64,000 nt of DNA from Parabacteroides goldsteinii (GCF_015550595.1 NZ_JADNBB010000003.1:20074-84073); one strand, 5' to 3'; positions 38,379-48,433 are shown, numbered from the stretch's first letter. The notes: a model not told the origin generated them from the sequence alone. Translations and numbers: made by a program.

Positions 38379-39230
38379 TTAAAGTATCATTTTTTCAATC
38401 GGAATAACCAAAATACCTTCGGCACCCAACGATTTCAGTTTGCCAATGATTTCCCAAAAATGTTTCTCGTCGATAACAGACTGAACAGAAACCCAGTCGC
38501 CGTTAGCCAACGGTGTAACTGTCGGGCTTTTCATACCGGGTAAAACCTGGATAATATCATCCAATTTATCTTTGGGGGCATTCAGTAAGACATATTTTTT
38601 ACCTTCGGCGACTTGTATAGCTTCGAAACGGAACAATAATTCGTCGAGGATTGCCAGCTTTTCTTCAGAAAGTTCATTGTTTGCAATCAAAAGTGCCTCA
38701 CTCTGCATAACAACTTCCACTTCCTTCAGACGATTGCTAACCAGCGTACTACCGGAACTTACAATATCAAAGATTGCATCTGCCAGACCGATACCCGGAG
38801 CTATTTCTACAGAACCGCTGATCACATGCAGGTCGGCCTTTACGCCTTTTTCTTTCAGGTAGGTTTTCAATATTTCAGGATATGAAGTAGCAATCGTTTT
38901 TCCTTCAAACCATTCCACCCCCTTATAATCTTCATCTTTCGGAATAGCCAAAGATACACGGCATCTACTGAATCCTAACCGTTTAACCAAACGGGCTTCT
39001 CCCCCTTTTTCTACATATTCGTTTTCACCGACAATACCTACATCCGCCACACCGTTGGCCACAGACTGAGGAATATCATCATCGCGGAGAAATAAAACTT
39101 CTACAGGAAACCCTTTTGCCGATAAAAGCAAAATACGTTTGCCTCTGTTCAGTTTGATACCCGCTTCTTCCAATAATAGCATTGTTTCGTCGTATAAACG
39201 ACCTTTCGATTGTACTGCAATTCGTAACAT
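38379..39230 (-). CDS. hisG: ATP phosphoribosyltransferase (long form)
   Basis: At 283 residues this is the long HisG that has its own C-terminal ACT-like regulatory domain and does not need HisZ. Marks are QSKGRLYDET, VGIVGENEYVEKG and the PRPP-loop region DIVSSGSTLVSN. It catalyses the first, feedback-controlled step. It is the first structural gene of the operon and lies downstream of a leader peptide and attenuator. Confidence 0.95.
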   Translation of the reverse strand: MLRIAVQSKGRLYDETMLLLEEAGIKLNRGKRILLLSAKGFPVEVLFLRDDDIPQSVANGVADVGIVGENEYVEKGGEARLVKRLGFSRCRVSLAIPKDEDYKGVEWFEGKTIATSYPEILKTYLKEKGVKADLHVISGSVEIAPGIGLADAIFDIVSSGSTLVSNRLKEVEVVMQSEALLIANNELSEEKLAILDELLFRFEAIQVAEGKKYVLLNAPKDKLDDIIQVLPGMKSPTVTPLANGDWVSVQSVIDEKHFWEIIGKLKSLGAEGILVIPIEKMIL

Positions 39231-39266
39231 GTTTATCTTTATTTTAAAATTATATTCTCCAAAAAC

Positions 39267-39301
39267 AAATAAGGCTTACCGAATGACGGCAAGCCTTATT
39301 T
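39267..39301 (-). terminator. Histidine operon attenuator terminator
   Basis: On the minus strand a 15-bp stem (one G-U pair) with a 5-nt loop is followed by GTTTTT. It lies between the leader peptide stop (39342) and hisG. A 9-bp alternative pairing is possible between 39331-39339 and the first arm (39287-39295), which would break the terminator; four of the pairs are G-U. Confidence 0.85.
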
Positions 39302-39341
39302 TATTTCTTATGCGTATCTACACACCTCACAGCCCACCGAA

Positions 39342-39389
39342 CTATTGCCCGTTGTGATGATGGTGATGATGAGATACTCTTGTTTTCAT
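39342..39389 (-). CDS. hisL: Histidine operon leader peptide
   Basis: A 15-codon frame on the minus strand encodes MKTRVSHHHHHHNGQ. Six successive His codons in the leader of hisGDCB are the classic sign of ribosome-mediated attenuation: lack of charged His-tRNA stalls the ribosome in this run. Promoter upstream and terminator downstream are both present. Confidence 0.92.
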   Translation of the reverse strand: MKTRVSHHHHHHNGQ

Positions 39390-39409
39390 TTTTTATTTTA
39401 TTGATGCCG

Positions 39410-39439
39410 CAAAGTTACAATAATAATTGAAATTGCAAA
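39410..39439 (-). promoter_or_regulatory. his operon promoter
   Basis: On the minus strand TTTG (39436-39439), 18 nt and TAACTTTG (39410-39417) fit the Bacteroidota promoter with slightly short spacing. The leader peptide starts about 20 nt downstream. Confidence 0.65.
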
Positions 39440-39479
39440 TAAATCTATCAAAAGATTAGCAAATAAGCTTACTTTTTTT

Positions 39480-39797
39480 CTACGAGGCCAGTTTTATTCC
39501 GATAATTCCACATATAACCAACATAGCTGAAAGGATACGCCATATACCTGCCGAGTCTCCAAAAAAGAAAATTCCTATCAATAAGGTTCCCACTGCACCT
39601 ATTCCCGTCCACACTACATAAGCAGTGCCGATCGGAATTGTCCGTTGTGCCAGATATAAAAAGTATCCACTTAATGCCATCGAAATAACAGCAACTGAAA
39701 GATAAAGAAAACGCGATCCCGTTGTTTGTGCCAGTTTCATACCTACAGGCCAGCCCATTTCAAAAAGGCCTCCCAGCAACAAATAAATCCATCCCAT
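39480..39797 (-). CDS. SMR transporter, SugE/Gdx-like
   Basis: The 105-residue protein has four helices. The conserved Glu is in GGLFEMGWPVG (Glu13), and AYVVWTGIGAVG is the signature of the SugE/Gdx branch, known for guanidinium export, rather than EmrE drug pumps. It may act as a dual-topology dimer. It follows the M1 peptidase gene by 9 nt; no guanidine riboswitch is visible. Confidence 0.87.
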   Translation of the reverse strand: MGWIYLLLGGLFEMGWPVGMKLAQTTGSRFLYLSVAVISMALSGYFLYLAQRTIPIGTAYVVWTGIGAVGTLLIGIFFFGDSAGIWRILSAMLVICGIIGIKLAS

Positions 39798-39806
39798 AAT
39801 TTATTC

Positions 39807-42356
39807 TTATTTAATTCTATATAAATGATCGGCTTGTTGCCGTATTTTATTTGCCAGCATCGGCGGATAATCCGGATGAGTAGCGAAGAATGCATCGACT
39901 TCAGCTCTAGCTTCGGGCGAAATATGCCCGGATAGCAATGCACGCGCCCAAGCTGTCGGGAAAAATATATCACCGGTACGTTGTATTTCCTGCATTTCCT
40001 CCAAAGCCGGACGAATATATGCAATAGCTTCTTTTTGTCGTAATTGATTATTCAGGTTTGCCAACACGATAGAAGCCCAGGGTTCGACACGACGGTTCTC
40101 CGCTATCAACAAAGAGGCAAAGACACTGTCGCGCACCTCTTTGTGGGGAGAAACTGATGGTGAAATAAATGCATATTCGCGCTTCCGATCAGGGTTTGTT
40201 ATACGCGATTGCTGAGTATTGACGATATTATCAGCCTGTTCCGGTAAATGAAGTGCCAACACATAAGATAGACTGATATAATCATTCTCACTTAAAGCAC
40301 AACCAGCCGGAGCTTGCTCTTTTTTCCATATATTATATAATGTAGTAATCGCTTCCGGAGATTTAGCCAAAGAACGATATGAACGGAAAGCCTGCAGGCG
40401 ATGCTGTAGGACAGAGGATGTTGTTACGATCTGCCACAAAGTCTTTTCTAAAGCTTCCGTCTCCGCCGGATACAGACGTTGACAATTCCCGATATAACTC
40501 AAAGCTGCGGAAAAGAGTAATGAGTTATCTTCTTTCGGTAAATAGTTCAACATCGTTTCCATAAATAATACCGGAGTAATAGCCTGGTTTAACAGATTCT
40601 CATACAGAGTGATCAGTATGGAACCTCTCAACAGCTCATTTTTACAGCCAGGCAGATAAGCTGCACATGCTTGGGCATCTGTTTCATTCAGATGGAAAAA
40701 ACCATACCCTTTTCCATCTATATTAGGAATAATGAAACCACCTTCTTCCGGGAGCATTTTTAGTTTCTCTCGGATGAAATTTGAATTTCTCTCGAGAGAA
40801 ACTGAAATTTCATCCGGATCCCCGTTTTTGGGAACAATCAGAAAGGACAGATCCTGCGGCCAGTTAAGGCCACGGTTAAAAGGATCTTTCTGAGTCACGA
40901 TCAGACTATCGCCAACGAGCGAAGCTGTGATTTCCGGCATTCCTTTTTCATTCACCCAGATATGACTCCAGGAGGCCAGATCATCATCAGTATATTTATC
41001 CAGAATACTGATAAGCCCGTCCCAGGTAGCATTCCCATAAGCGTAAGTTTTCAGATACTCCTGAATACCTTGACGAAAAGCATCCTTCCCCATTTTCTTG
41101 ATCAGCATTTCAAGGACTACCGGCGACTTATCATAGATAATGTTGCCATAAACCAAACCTGCATTACGAAGATTATCCAGGTTTTGTTTGATAGGATTAG
41201 CTCCGGCAGTACGGTCTTCTGAATATGCCGGTGGAATGTAATCCTGCATAAAGCTCAGTGCATGATTCACATTCGGATACAAAGGTGTCACGATCTGTGA
41301 AGCAAAATAGTTGGCAAAAACCTCTTTCGTCCACACATCATCAAACCATTGCATGGTGACATAATCGCCAAACCACATGTGAGCCGTTTCGTGGGCAATC
41401 AGTGCGCTACGGCTTAATTGCTCGTTCAACGTCGGACTTTCGTTAAGAAACATTCTCCGATCCGTATAAAAGGTAGCTCCTGTATGCTCCATGCCGCCAA
41501 ACTGAAATCCGGGAAGGATGATCAGATCATATTTGGCAAAAGGATACGGGACATCCGTATATTCTTCCATCCAAGCTAATGCATCGAATACTTCTGATGC
41601 GATTGCCGGACACTGGGCTATCTTTTTCGGATCAGTTTCCCGGTGATATAGAGAGATATCTCTTCCGTCCCGCGTATATGTTTCGCGAATAAACTTTCCG
41701 GCAGTGAAAGCAAACAAATAAGTGCTTAACGGCTCCGTTTCCTTAAAAGAAATGATCTTACGACCAGGAGCAGACACTGTATCCGTACGCTCGATTGCCC
41801 CGTTTGCCACCGCCTGCCACTCTTCCGGCATTTCCAGTGTCAGGGTAAACAGAGACTTCATATCCGGCTGATCGAAACAGGGAAAAGCAGTCCGTGCCCG
41901 GTCAGGAACCAATAATGTATAAAGGAACTCGTCCCTCCTGTTCAAAGACTGGTCGGCGGGAATAAAATCAACGGTCACTTTATTTATTCCGACAACACTT
42001 CTTTCTGCCGGTATAAGAATATGCTCATTCTTGACTTCATAAGGAACAGGTTGTCCATTCAACAATACCAACGCGACTTGCGAAGATTCTCCACGAAAAT
42101 CTATGATAATCGGCTGTTTTTTCTGTAAGGACAATTGAATTTCGGCATTTCCTTTGACAGGTTCCTGTTTCGTCTCCGGAATGGAGAAAAATAGATTATA
42201 CTTGACCTGCCCGAAATGCTCTTTTCTGAACTGTGCCAGTTCACGACTTACTCCGGCTTCCTGCAACGCAGCATCTCTTTGTTGTGTTCCACAGGCTGTT
42301 AACAAGCCAATGGCTGCTATTCCGGCAATACGGCATATCGTGTGAATGTGTTCCAT
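39807..42356 (-). CDS. M1 family metallo-aminopeptidase, lipoprotein
   Basis: The 849-residue zinc peptidase has HETAH (322-326) plus Glu345, and the aminopeptidase GGMEH motif (287-291). Residues 1-22 (ending in GLLTAC) are a lipoprotein signal, so it is anchored in the periplasm or outer membrane. It trims N-terminal residues from peptides. It is the third gene in a run M16 peptidase, DUF4268, M1, SMR with gaps of 2, 6 and 9 nt. Confidence 0.93.
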   Translation of the reverse strand: MEHIHTICRIAGIAAIGLLTACGTQQRDAALQEAGVSRELAQFRKEHFGQVKYNLFFSIPETKQEPVKGNAEIQLSLQKKQPIIIDFRGESSQVALVLLNGQPVPYEVKNEHILIPAERSVVGINKVTVDFIPADQSLNRRDEFLYTLLVPDRARTAFPCFDQPDMKSLFTLTLEMPEEWQAVANGAIERTDTVSAPGRKIISFKETEPLSTYLFAFTAGKFIRETYTRDGRDISLYHRETDPKKIAQCPAIASEVFDALAWMEEYTDVPYPFAKYDLIILPGFQFGGMEHTGATFYTDRRMFLNESPTLNEQLSRSALIAHETAHMWFGDYVTMQWFDDVWTKEVFANYFASQIVTPLYPNVNHALSFMQDYIPPAYSEDRTAGANPIKQNLDNLRNAGLVYGNIIYDKSPVVLEMLIKKMGKDAFRQGIQEYLKTYAYGNATWDGLISILDKYTDDDLASWSHIWVNEKGMPEITASLVGDSLIVTQKDPFNRGLNWPQDLSFLIVPKNGDPDEISVSLERNSNFIREKLKMLPEEGGFIIPNIDGKGYGFFHLNETDAQACAAYLPGCKNELLRGSILITLYENLLNQAITPVLFMETMLNYLPKEDNSLLFSAALSYIGNCQRLYPAETEALEKTLWQIVTTSSVLQHRLQAFRSYRSLAKSPEAITTLYNIWKKEQAPAGCALSENDYISLSYVLALHLPEQADNIVNTQQSRITNPDRKREYAFISPSVSPHKEVRDSVFASLLIAENRRVEPWASIVLANLNNQLRQKEAIAYIRPALEEMQEIQRTGDIFFPTAWARALLSGHISPEARAEVDAFFATHPDYPPMLANKIRQQADHLYRIK

Positions 42357-42362
42357 ATATTT

Positions 42363-42818
42363 TTACTCTCTCAAATATTCAGCGATCGACATAAAATTAC
42401 GTTCCAGAATGTACATCTGCGACGCCATAAAAGTAAAGAATTCTCCCCAATCTTGTTTACGATGGAAATCGATTCCTTCTTTAGCTATATAAATACGGGC
42501 AACTTCTTTGCCAGTTTCCCTTACAAAACAAATATCCCAGATCAAACCTTCCGGAAAATCCTGCTCAAGCGTATCCTTATACCATGAAAGGCGCTCGAAC
42601 ATTTCCAACCGGAGATCTTCCCTTTTATGATTCACTTCAAGGATTACATAAGCGCCTGTACGGTTTGCGTCAAACTTCAGTTCCACTCCTTTCACCTTGG
42701 TATCATATAGTGTCCATATCTTCTTACGTCCTCTCAGGTTTGGCTGAACTTCGCAAAAGGCGGCAAAACTTTCCCAGAATTCCAGTTTCAGGTTCTTTAA
42801 TTCGTCTTTACTATACAT
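42363..42818 (-). CDS. DUF4268 domain protein
   Basis: The 151-residue protein matches DUF4268: an N-terminal helix FWESFAAFC, GRKKIWTLYDT, then YVILEVNHKREDLRLEMFERL and a C-terminal helical part. It is related to a domain found near restriction-type proteins; no function is established. It sits between two peptidase genes in the same operon. Confidence 0.85.
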   Translation of the reverse strand: MYSKDELKNLKLEFWESFAAFCEVQPNLRGRKKIWTLYDTKVKGVELKFDANRTGAYVILEVNHKREDLRLEMFERLSWYKDTLEQDFPEGLIWDICFVRETGKEVARIYIAKEGIDFHRKQDWGEFFTFMASQMYILERNFMSIAEYLRE

Positions 42819-42820
42819 TA

Positions 42821-45703
42821 TTATTTATAAATATCTTTCTTTCTCAATCTGATAATCTCTCCATACTCAGCCAGCTTCTTCATATCTATACGCCTGGAAT
42901 TGCCTACAATAACATAAACAATGGGTTTCAGTCGGATATTATGACGGTAGAAGCGGACAATATCTTTCATATCCATATCCGAGATGCCGGTCAATAGAGC
43001 TTCATTCGGATCACTTTCAAAGCCATTCCTTTTATATCCTGCCACCTTTTCCGACAACTCTCTGAAGGATGGGTAATCGTTGTTCACCTGATTAGTGATC
43101 AATTGCTTGACCGTCGATATTCTATCCGGCTTCTCCGGCATGTCACTGATCAGAGAGCTCATCACTTCCATCGCATCCAGTGTCTTATCGCTTTGGGTAG
43201 ACAACATGGTAACAAACTCACCGGCTTTTCCCTCCAGCTTATGAGGCGGCAATAAATAACGCCCGCTAACACGGTAGGCTAACGAACGGAATTCCCTTAT
43301 CTCCTGAAACATCAACGACGACATATCTCCACCGAAATAAACAGAGAACAAACGGGAGGCATGACGCGACCATAAATCGTCCGTCACCTCTCCTTTCGCA
43401 AAACCGTACACAATACTTTGCGACGCTGTCGGCATATCCATAAAATAAACGACGGACTTGTCATACACTTCCGGATCTCGGTAATAATCGGAATCGGCAG
43501 CAATCGTTATCTCTTTTAACGGTATAGAGGCTTTTAACTGCTCTTCCACCTGATCGGAAGATAACGTTCCGCAATAATGCAGGTCGCACTCCGTCTGGCG
43601 GACGTTTGCAAAAATAGCCAACAAGTCTTTTCCTTTCAGCTTCTTTATCTCAGAAAGAGATAGTTTACGGAGATAACGCGACCGTTCACCATACTTCACT
43701 TTCTCGAGTAAAGCATTTGCAATATTATCACTGGATTCGAAAAAAGCTTTTTCGGTTACTTTCGCATCATTAACAACCTGGCGGATCTGCTTATCGTCGG
43801 CTTTAACATGCGTAATGAAATCGCCGGCCAAAAGAACGGTTTCTTTGAAATGATTATCAAAGCCTGTTATACGAATAACAAACTGCTTGTCGTTTGCCTC
43901 GAAAGACATGGTACTGCCTAACACCTGCAACCGGGTTCTGAAATCCTGGAACGACAAAGAGTCTGTCCCTAGAAACTGGAGATAATTAGCCAGATAGCTT
44001 AACTGTGGCTGCTCCAATGTCCCGACCTGATAGATCAGGTTAAGCGAAAATATATCGGTGACCGGATTAGTAGTCGTATATAAAGTTGCCAGCGGATTAA
44101 GCTTTGTTATTTGTACGTCTTTCTCAAAGTCGATAAAACGAGGTTCCACTGTCTGGGTCGGCATTTGTTCCAATTGTTTTGCATATTCGGAACTGGCCTC
44201 CGAGTTCTTCGGCACAACAGGAGTAAAATCGGGTTTCATCAAATTATCCTTCGGATATTTGCCGGTCTTTTTCGTCACACAAAGATAATTCTCGCTGAAA
44301 TACTTGCGAGCAACCTGCATGATATCCTCCTTTGTCAGAGCATCGATCTTTGTCACTTCCTGCAAATAATCCTCCCAACTTTTACCCTGCGAATAAAGGG
44401 ACATCATGATCCGGGCACGCGAATCGATATTTTCAAGGCTGGATGCATATTGACGTCGCTGTTCCTGCTTCAGGCTATTAAATACTTCGTCGGTGAAATC
44501 GCCTTCTTTGATCCGGTTGATCTCACGCCAGACAAGCTTTTCTGCCCCACTATAAGTTTGAAGCATCAGTTTGGGTACAACGGCGACAGCCAATATTCCG
44601 GCTTCATTCATACTTTCGTTCATAGCCATGCAGGCCATTATTTTCCGGTCGACCATCAGTTTGTCAAGAAATCCGGTACCGTTAGCATTATTCAGCATAT
44701 TAACGGCAATGGCGAGCGCCGCCTGATCTTCATGGTTCGCCGGAACACCACGGAACCCCAATCCCATAACTTTTACTAATGGAACAGGGAATTTGACCTT
44801 CATCTTTTCTTTCCCTTTGAAGGGAGGTAAAGTCACAATATCTTTCCTTGGAGCTTCTCCCGGACGGATACGCGAAAAAGTACGTTCCAGAATGGGCAAC
44901 ACAGCTTCCGTATCAAAATCACCGCTCAGAACCAATGCCATATTGGATGCGACATAATATTCTTCAAAGAATTTCCGCATCTCCGTCAGGCGCGGATTCT
45001 TCAGATTCTTCGTGCTACCGATGATCGGATACGCATAAGGATGTGGAGCAAAATATCGGGCAAGCAGACGATCCATTACCGGACCACCGATAAAATCGCC
45101 ATACATATTCTTTTCTTCATAAACCGTTTCCAACTCACTTTGAAACAAACGGAAAACTGGATTCAATAAACGTTCGCTGTTTATCTCCGCCCATTGGGTC
45201 ATATATTGAGGAGAAAAGGTATTGAAATAAATCGTAGCATCGTAGGATGTAGCCGCATTCAACCCCGAACCTCCGTATTTAGAGATTAAACGGTTGAATT
45301 CGTTCGGTATTACATAATCGGAGGATTGAATACTTAATTCGTTTATTTCCTGCTGTATGCGGGTGCGGACTTCTTCATCTTCAGTAACAGCCAGTTCGTC
45401 GTATTTCGCAGAGATAGAGTCGAGCAGAATTTTTTCAGCTTCATAGTCGATGGTTCCGATTTTATCAGTTCCCTTAAACATCATATGCTCGAAATAATGA
45501 GCGATCCCTGTATCCGGACAATCTTTTGCTCCCGCTTTTACAACCACAGCTCCAAACACTTTCGGCTGGCTGTGATCTTCGTTCAGCCAGACGGTCAGTC
45601 CATTTTCCAGTTTATATTCTTTTACTTCAAGTGCTTTTGAATTCTGAGCAGCCAACAGATTCGTTGTATTTGCAAATAACATCATCATCAATAATGCTTT
45701 CAT
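42821..45703 (-). CDS. M16 family zinc peptidase (insulinase type)
   Basis: The 960-residue protein begins with a signal peptide (MKALLMMMLFANTTNLLAAQ). The inverted zinc motif HYFEH (His69, Glu72, His73) is followed by the distal Glu region (ETVYEEKNMY). A second, inactive half in the C-terminal region is typical of full-length M16 enzymes. It degrades peptides in the periplasm. It is first in the four-gene run. Confidence 0.93.
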   Translation of the reverse strand: MKALLMMMLFANTTNLLAAQNSKALEVKEYKLENGLTVWLNEDHSQPKVFGAVVVKAGAKDCPDTGIAHYFEHMMFKGTDKIGTIDYEAEKILLDSISAKYDELAVTEDEEVRTRIQQEINELSIQSSDYVIPNEFNRLISKYGGSGLNAATSYDATIYFNTFSPQYMTQWAEINSERLLNPVFRLFQSELETVYEEKNMYGDFIGGPVMDRLLARYFAPHPYAYPIIGSTKNLKNPRLTEMRKFFEEYYVASNMALVLSGDFDTEAVLPILERTFSRIRPGEAPRKDIVTLPPFKGKEKMKVKFPVPLVKVMGLGFRGVPANHEDQAALAIAVNMLNNANGTGFLDKLMVDRKIMACMAMNESMNEAGILAVAVVPKLMLQTYSGAEKLVWREINRIKEGDFTDEVFNSLKQEQRRQYASSLENIDSRARIMMSLYSQGKSWEDYLQEVTKIDALTKEDIMQVARKYFSENYLCVTKKTGKYPKDNLMKPDFTPVVPKNSEASSEYAKQLEQMPTQTVEPRFIDFEKDVQITKLNPLATLYTTTNPVTDIFSLNLIYQVGTLEQPQLSYLANYLQFLGTDSLSFQDFRTRLQVLGSTMSFEANDKQFVIRITGFDNHFKETVLLAGDFITHVKADDKQIRQVVNDAKVTEKAFFESSDNIANALLEKVKYGERSRYLRKLSLSEIKKLKGKDLLAIFANVRQTECDLHYCGTLSSDQVEEQLKASIPLKEITIAADSDYYRDPEVYDKSVVYFMDMPTASQSIVYGFAKGEVTDDLWSRHASRLFSVYFGGDMSSLMFQEIREFRSLAYRVSGRYLLPPHKLEGKAGEFVTMLSTQSDKTLDAMEVMSSLISDMPEKPDRISTVKQLITNQVNNDYPSFRELSEKVAGYKRNGFESDPNEALLTGISDMDMKDIVRFYRHNIRLKPIVYVIVGNSRRIDMKKLAEYGEIIRLRKKDIYK

Positions 45704-45889
45704 GGATATTTTACCACCACTAATTATATATGGTTTACAAAGATACCGGATTCCTTTCTGTTATCAGGGATTATTAGGCTTTTTTATTTTAATTATCCGC
45801 TGACAAACCCTGTCCGAACGAATCTATTTACTAAATTACTCAACCAAATGCCTAGTTAAATGTTTTCAATATAAAAAACGATACAAATT

Positions 45890-47059
45890 ATGGTGAACTT
45901 AGGTAGTTGGATGAACAAGTTCCTTATTGGTTGGGGCGTAGATCCGAAGATTGCTGATACATTCGATGAATTTATTATTGCCGTGTTATTGATTGCGGTA
46001 GCAATCGGGGTCGATTATTTATGTCAATACATTTTTGTAGGTAGTGTTAGAAAATTGTCGGAGAAAAGCCATTATTTCTGGGATACATTGCTGATCAAGC
46101 GTAAAGTTGTACATAACCTGGTACATGCCATTCCCGGTATTATTGTGTATGCGTTGCTTCCGATGGCCTTTATCCGGGGAAAAGAATTGCTACTGATTTC
46201 ACAGAAAATCTGTGCTGTTTATATCGTATTTGTATTACTATTGGCCATTAACGGTTTTCTCCTGGTTATCATGGATATCTATAATCACCGGGAAGTAAAC
46301 AAGAACCGGTCGATAAAAGGTTTCATACAGGTCTTCCAGGTGTTGGCTTTCTTTATTGGTGCTATTGTTATTATTGCAATCCTGATGGGGAAATCACCGG
46401 CCACCTTATTTGCCGGGCTGGGTGCTTCGGCCGCTATCCTGATGCTGGTATTCAAGGATACGATATTAGGGTTCGTAGCAGGTATACAACTTTCAGCCAA
46501 CGATATGCTGCGACCGGGCGACTGGATCACGGTACCGGGATCGAATGCCAACGGTGTGGTACAGGAAATTACGCTGAACACAGTCAAGATACAGAACTTC
46601 GATAATACAATTTCCACTATTCCGCCTTATACGCTGGTCAATAACTCCTTCCAGAACTGGCGGGGAATGGTCGAATCAGGCGGACGGCGGGTTATGAAAT
46701 CGATTTTCCTCGATCTGAATACGATTAAGTTCTGCACACCTGAAATGCTGGATACTTTCCGTAAAGAAATACCCTTGCTGGCTGACTATCAACCGGACGA
46801 AGGCGTAACACCGACCAATTCGCAAATGTTCCGTGTGTATGTCGAAAAGTATCTGACCAGCCTGCCGGTAGTCAATACGGATCTGGACTTAATCATCAGC
46901 CAGTTACAATCGACAGAATATGGTGTACCCATTCAAATCTACTTCTTCTCCCGCAATAAAGTATGGAAAGAATACGAACGCATTCAATCGGATATATTCG
47001 ATCATTTCTTTGCGATGGTTCCCAAGTTCGAATTGAAGGTCTATCAGTATTCGGATTAA
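45890..47059 (+). CDS. Mechanosensitive channel, MscS family (copy 1)
   Basis: The 389-residue protein has about five hydrophobic segments and the MscS pore and beta domain: GLGASAAILMLVFKDTILGFVAGIQLSANDMLRPGDWITV. It resembles YbdG-type channels. It opens under membrane tension to release solutes. A paralogue follows 88 bp downstream. Confidence 0.92.
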   Translation: MVNLGSWMNKFLIGWGVDPKIADTFDEFIIAVLLIAVAIGVDYLCQYIFVGSVRKLSEKSHYFWDTLLIKRKVVHNLVHAIPGIIVYALLPMAFIRGKELLLISQKICAVYIVFVLLLAINGFLLVIMDIYNHREVNKNRSIKGFIQVFQVLAFFIGAIVIIAILMGKSPATLFAGLGASAAILMLVFKDTILGFVAGIQLSANDMLRPGDWITVPGSNANGVVQEITLNTVKIQNFDNTISTIPPYTLVNNSFQNWRGMVESGGRRVMKSIFLDLNTIKFCTPEMLDTFRKEIPLLADYQPDEGVTPTNSQMFRVYVEKYLTSLPVVNTDLDLIISQLQSTEYGVPIQIYFFSRNKVWKEYERIQSDIFDHFFAMVPKFELKVYQYSD

Positions 47060-47090
47060 CATTAGTACCGGGAGACTTTTGATATCACCT

Positions 47091-47122
47091 TTTGGGAGGC
47101 TCTGATTTTTTCCATATATTTG
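47091..47122 (+). promoter_or_regulatory. Consensus promoter of the second MscS gene
   Basis: TTTG (47091-47094), a 20-nt spacer and TATATTTG (47115-47122) exactly match the Bacteroidota promoter. It gives the second channel its own transcription. Confidence 0.8.
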
Positions 47123-47147
47123 TATTCATAACTTTAAAGACATATTT

Positions 47148-48419
47148 ATGAGTGAATTACAACAATGGATTAACAGTTATCTGGTTAAATGGGGTTTAGT
47201 ACACGATTCGGCAAACATATGGGATAACCTGATCGTGCTGCTTCTTGTTATAATAGTAACCGTCGCGATCGATTATACTTGCCGCTACCTCTTTCTCGGA
47301 TTATTTAAACGCTTTGCCAAAAGGACCCGGAACCAATGGGACGATCTGATTGTGGAACGCAAGATCATCAATAAGCTGATGCACCTGATACCGGCCATTT
47401 TGGTGTATATCATGCTACCGCTTGCGCTTCCGAGAGAAGAAATGCCCACATTGCTGGGAATTCTTCAAATGATCTGCAGTATCTATATTGTAGCTGTCAT
47501 ATTACGTTTCATCAATGCAGCATTAAATCTGCTCCTCGAAATATACAACCGGAAAGAAGCCTTCAAGAATAAACCGTTGAAAGGGTTTGTGCAGATCATT
47601 CAGGTACTTGTGTTCTTTGTCGGGTTTATCATTATCATCAGTATCCTGATCGGGAAATCACCCGCTACATTGTTTGCCGGATTGGGTGCATCCGCAGCTA
47701 TCCTTATGTTGGTATTCAAAGACACGATACTCGGATTTGTGGCCGGTATCCAACTGTCGGCCAACGACATGCTCCGTCCGGGCGACTGGATCACAATGAC
47801 TAAATACGGCGCAGACGGAACTGTGATCGAAGTGACACTGAACTCGATCAAAGTACGGAATTTCGATAACACAATCACCATGATACCGCCTTACGCTCTT
47901 GTCAGCGACTCTTTCCAAAACTGGCGAGGCATGCAGGAATCAGGCGGTCGACGCGTTAAACGCTCGATCAATATCGACATGAACAGTGTACGTTTTTGTA
48001 CACCGGAAATGCTTGCCAAATTCCGCAAGATATCCTTATTAACCGAATATATCGACACAAAGCAAAAGGAACTGGAAAGATATAATGAAGAGCATAATAT
48101 AGATGATTCTATCAAAGTGAACGGACGCCGCCAAACCAACCTCGGTGTTTTTCGTGCTTACCTGGTGAATTACCTAAAAAGTAATCCTGACGTAAACAAG
48201 GATCTTACGTGCATGGTACGCCAACTGCAACCGACAGAAAAAGGGATACCGATGGAGTTATATTTCTTTGCCGCAACAACCGTTTGGATACCTTACGAAG
48301 GCATTCAATCCGACGTATTCGATCATATCCTGGCTGTGTTACCGGAGTTCGGGTTGCAGGTTTTCCAGGAGGTGTCAGGCTCCGATCTGCATCATTTAAG
48401 AATCCAAGCTTCAAACTAA
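47148..48419 (+). CDS. Mechanosensitive channel, MscS family (copy 2)
   Basis: The 423-residue paralogue of the preceding gene. The stretch from GKSPATLFAGLG to RPGDWIT is identical in both. The C-terminal region is longer, with a charged insertion (TKQKELERYNEEHN) of about 30 residues. Separate promoter, so the two may respond to different conditions. Confidence 0.92.
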   Translation: MSELQQWINSYLVKWGLVHDSANIWDNLIVLLLVIIVTVAIDYTCRYLFLGLFKRFAKRTRNQWDDLIVERKIINKLMHLIPAILVYIMLPLALPREEMPTLLGILQMICSIYIVAVILRFINAALNLLLEIYNRKEAFKNKPLKGFVQIIQVLVFFVGFIIIISILIGKSPATLFAGLGASAAILMLVFKDTILGFVAGIQLSANDMLRPGDWITMTKYGADGTVIEVTLNSIKVRNFDNTITMIPPYALVSDSFQNWRGMQESGGRRVKRSINIDMNSVRFCTPEMLAKFRKISLLTEYIDTKQKELERYNEEHNIDDSIKVNGRRQTNLGVFRAYLVNYLKSNPDVNKDLTCMVRQLQPTEKGIPMELYFFAATTVWIPYEGIQSDVFDHILAVLPEFGLQVFQEVSGSDLHHLRIQASN

Positions 48420-48433
48420 TAAAAAATAAATAG

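Noticed and set aside
39480..39797. Guanidine riboswitch before the SugE/Gdx gene
   Set aside because: Only 9 nt separate it from the upstream peptidase gene, with no room for a riboswitch.
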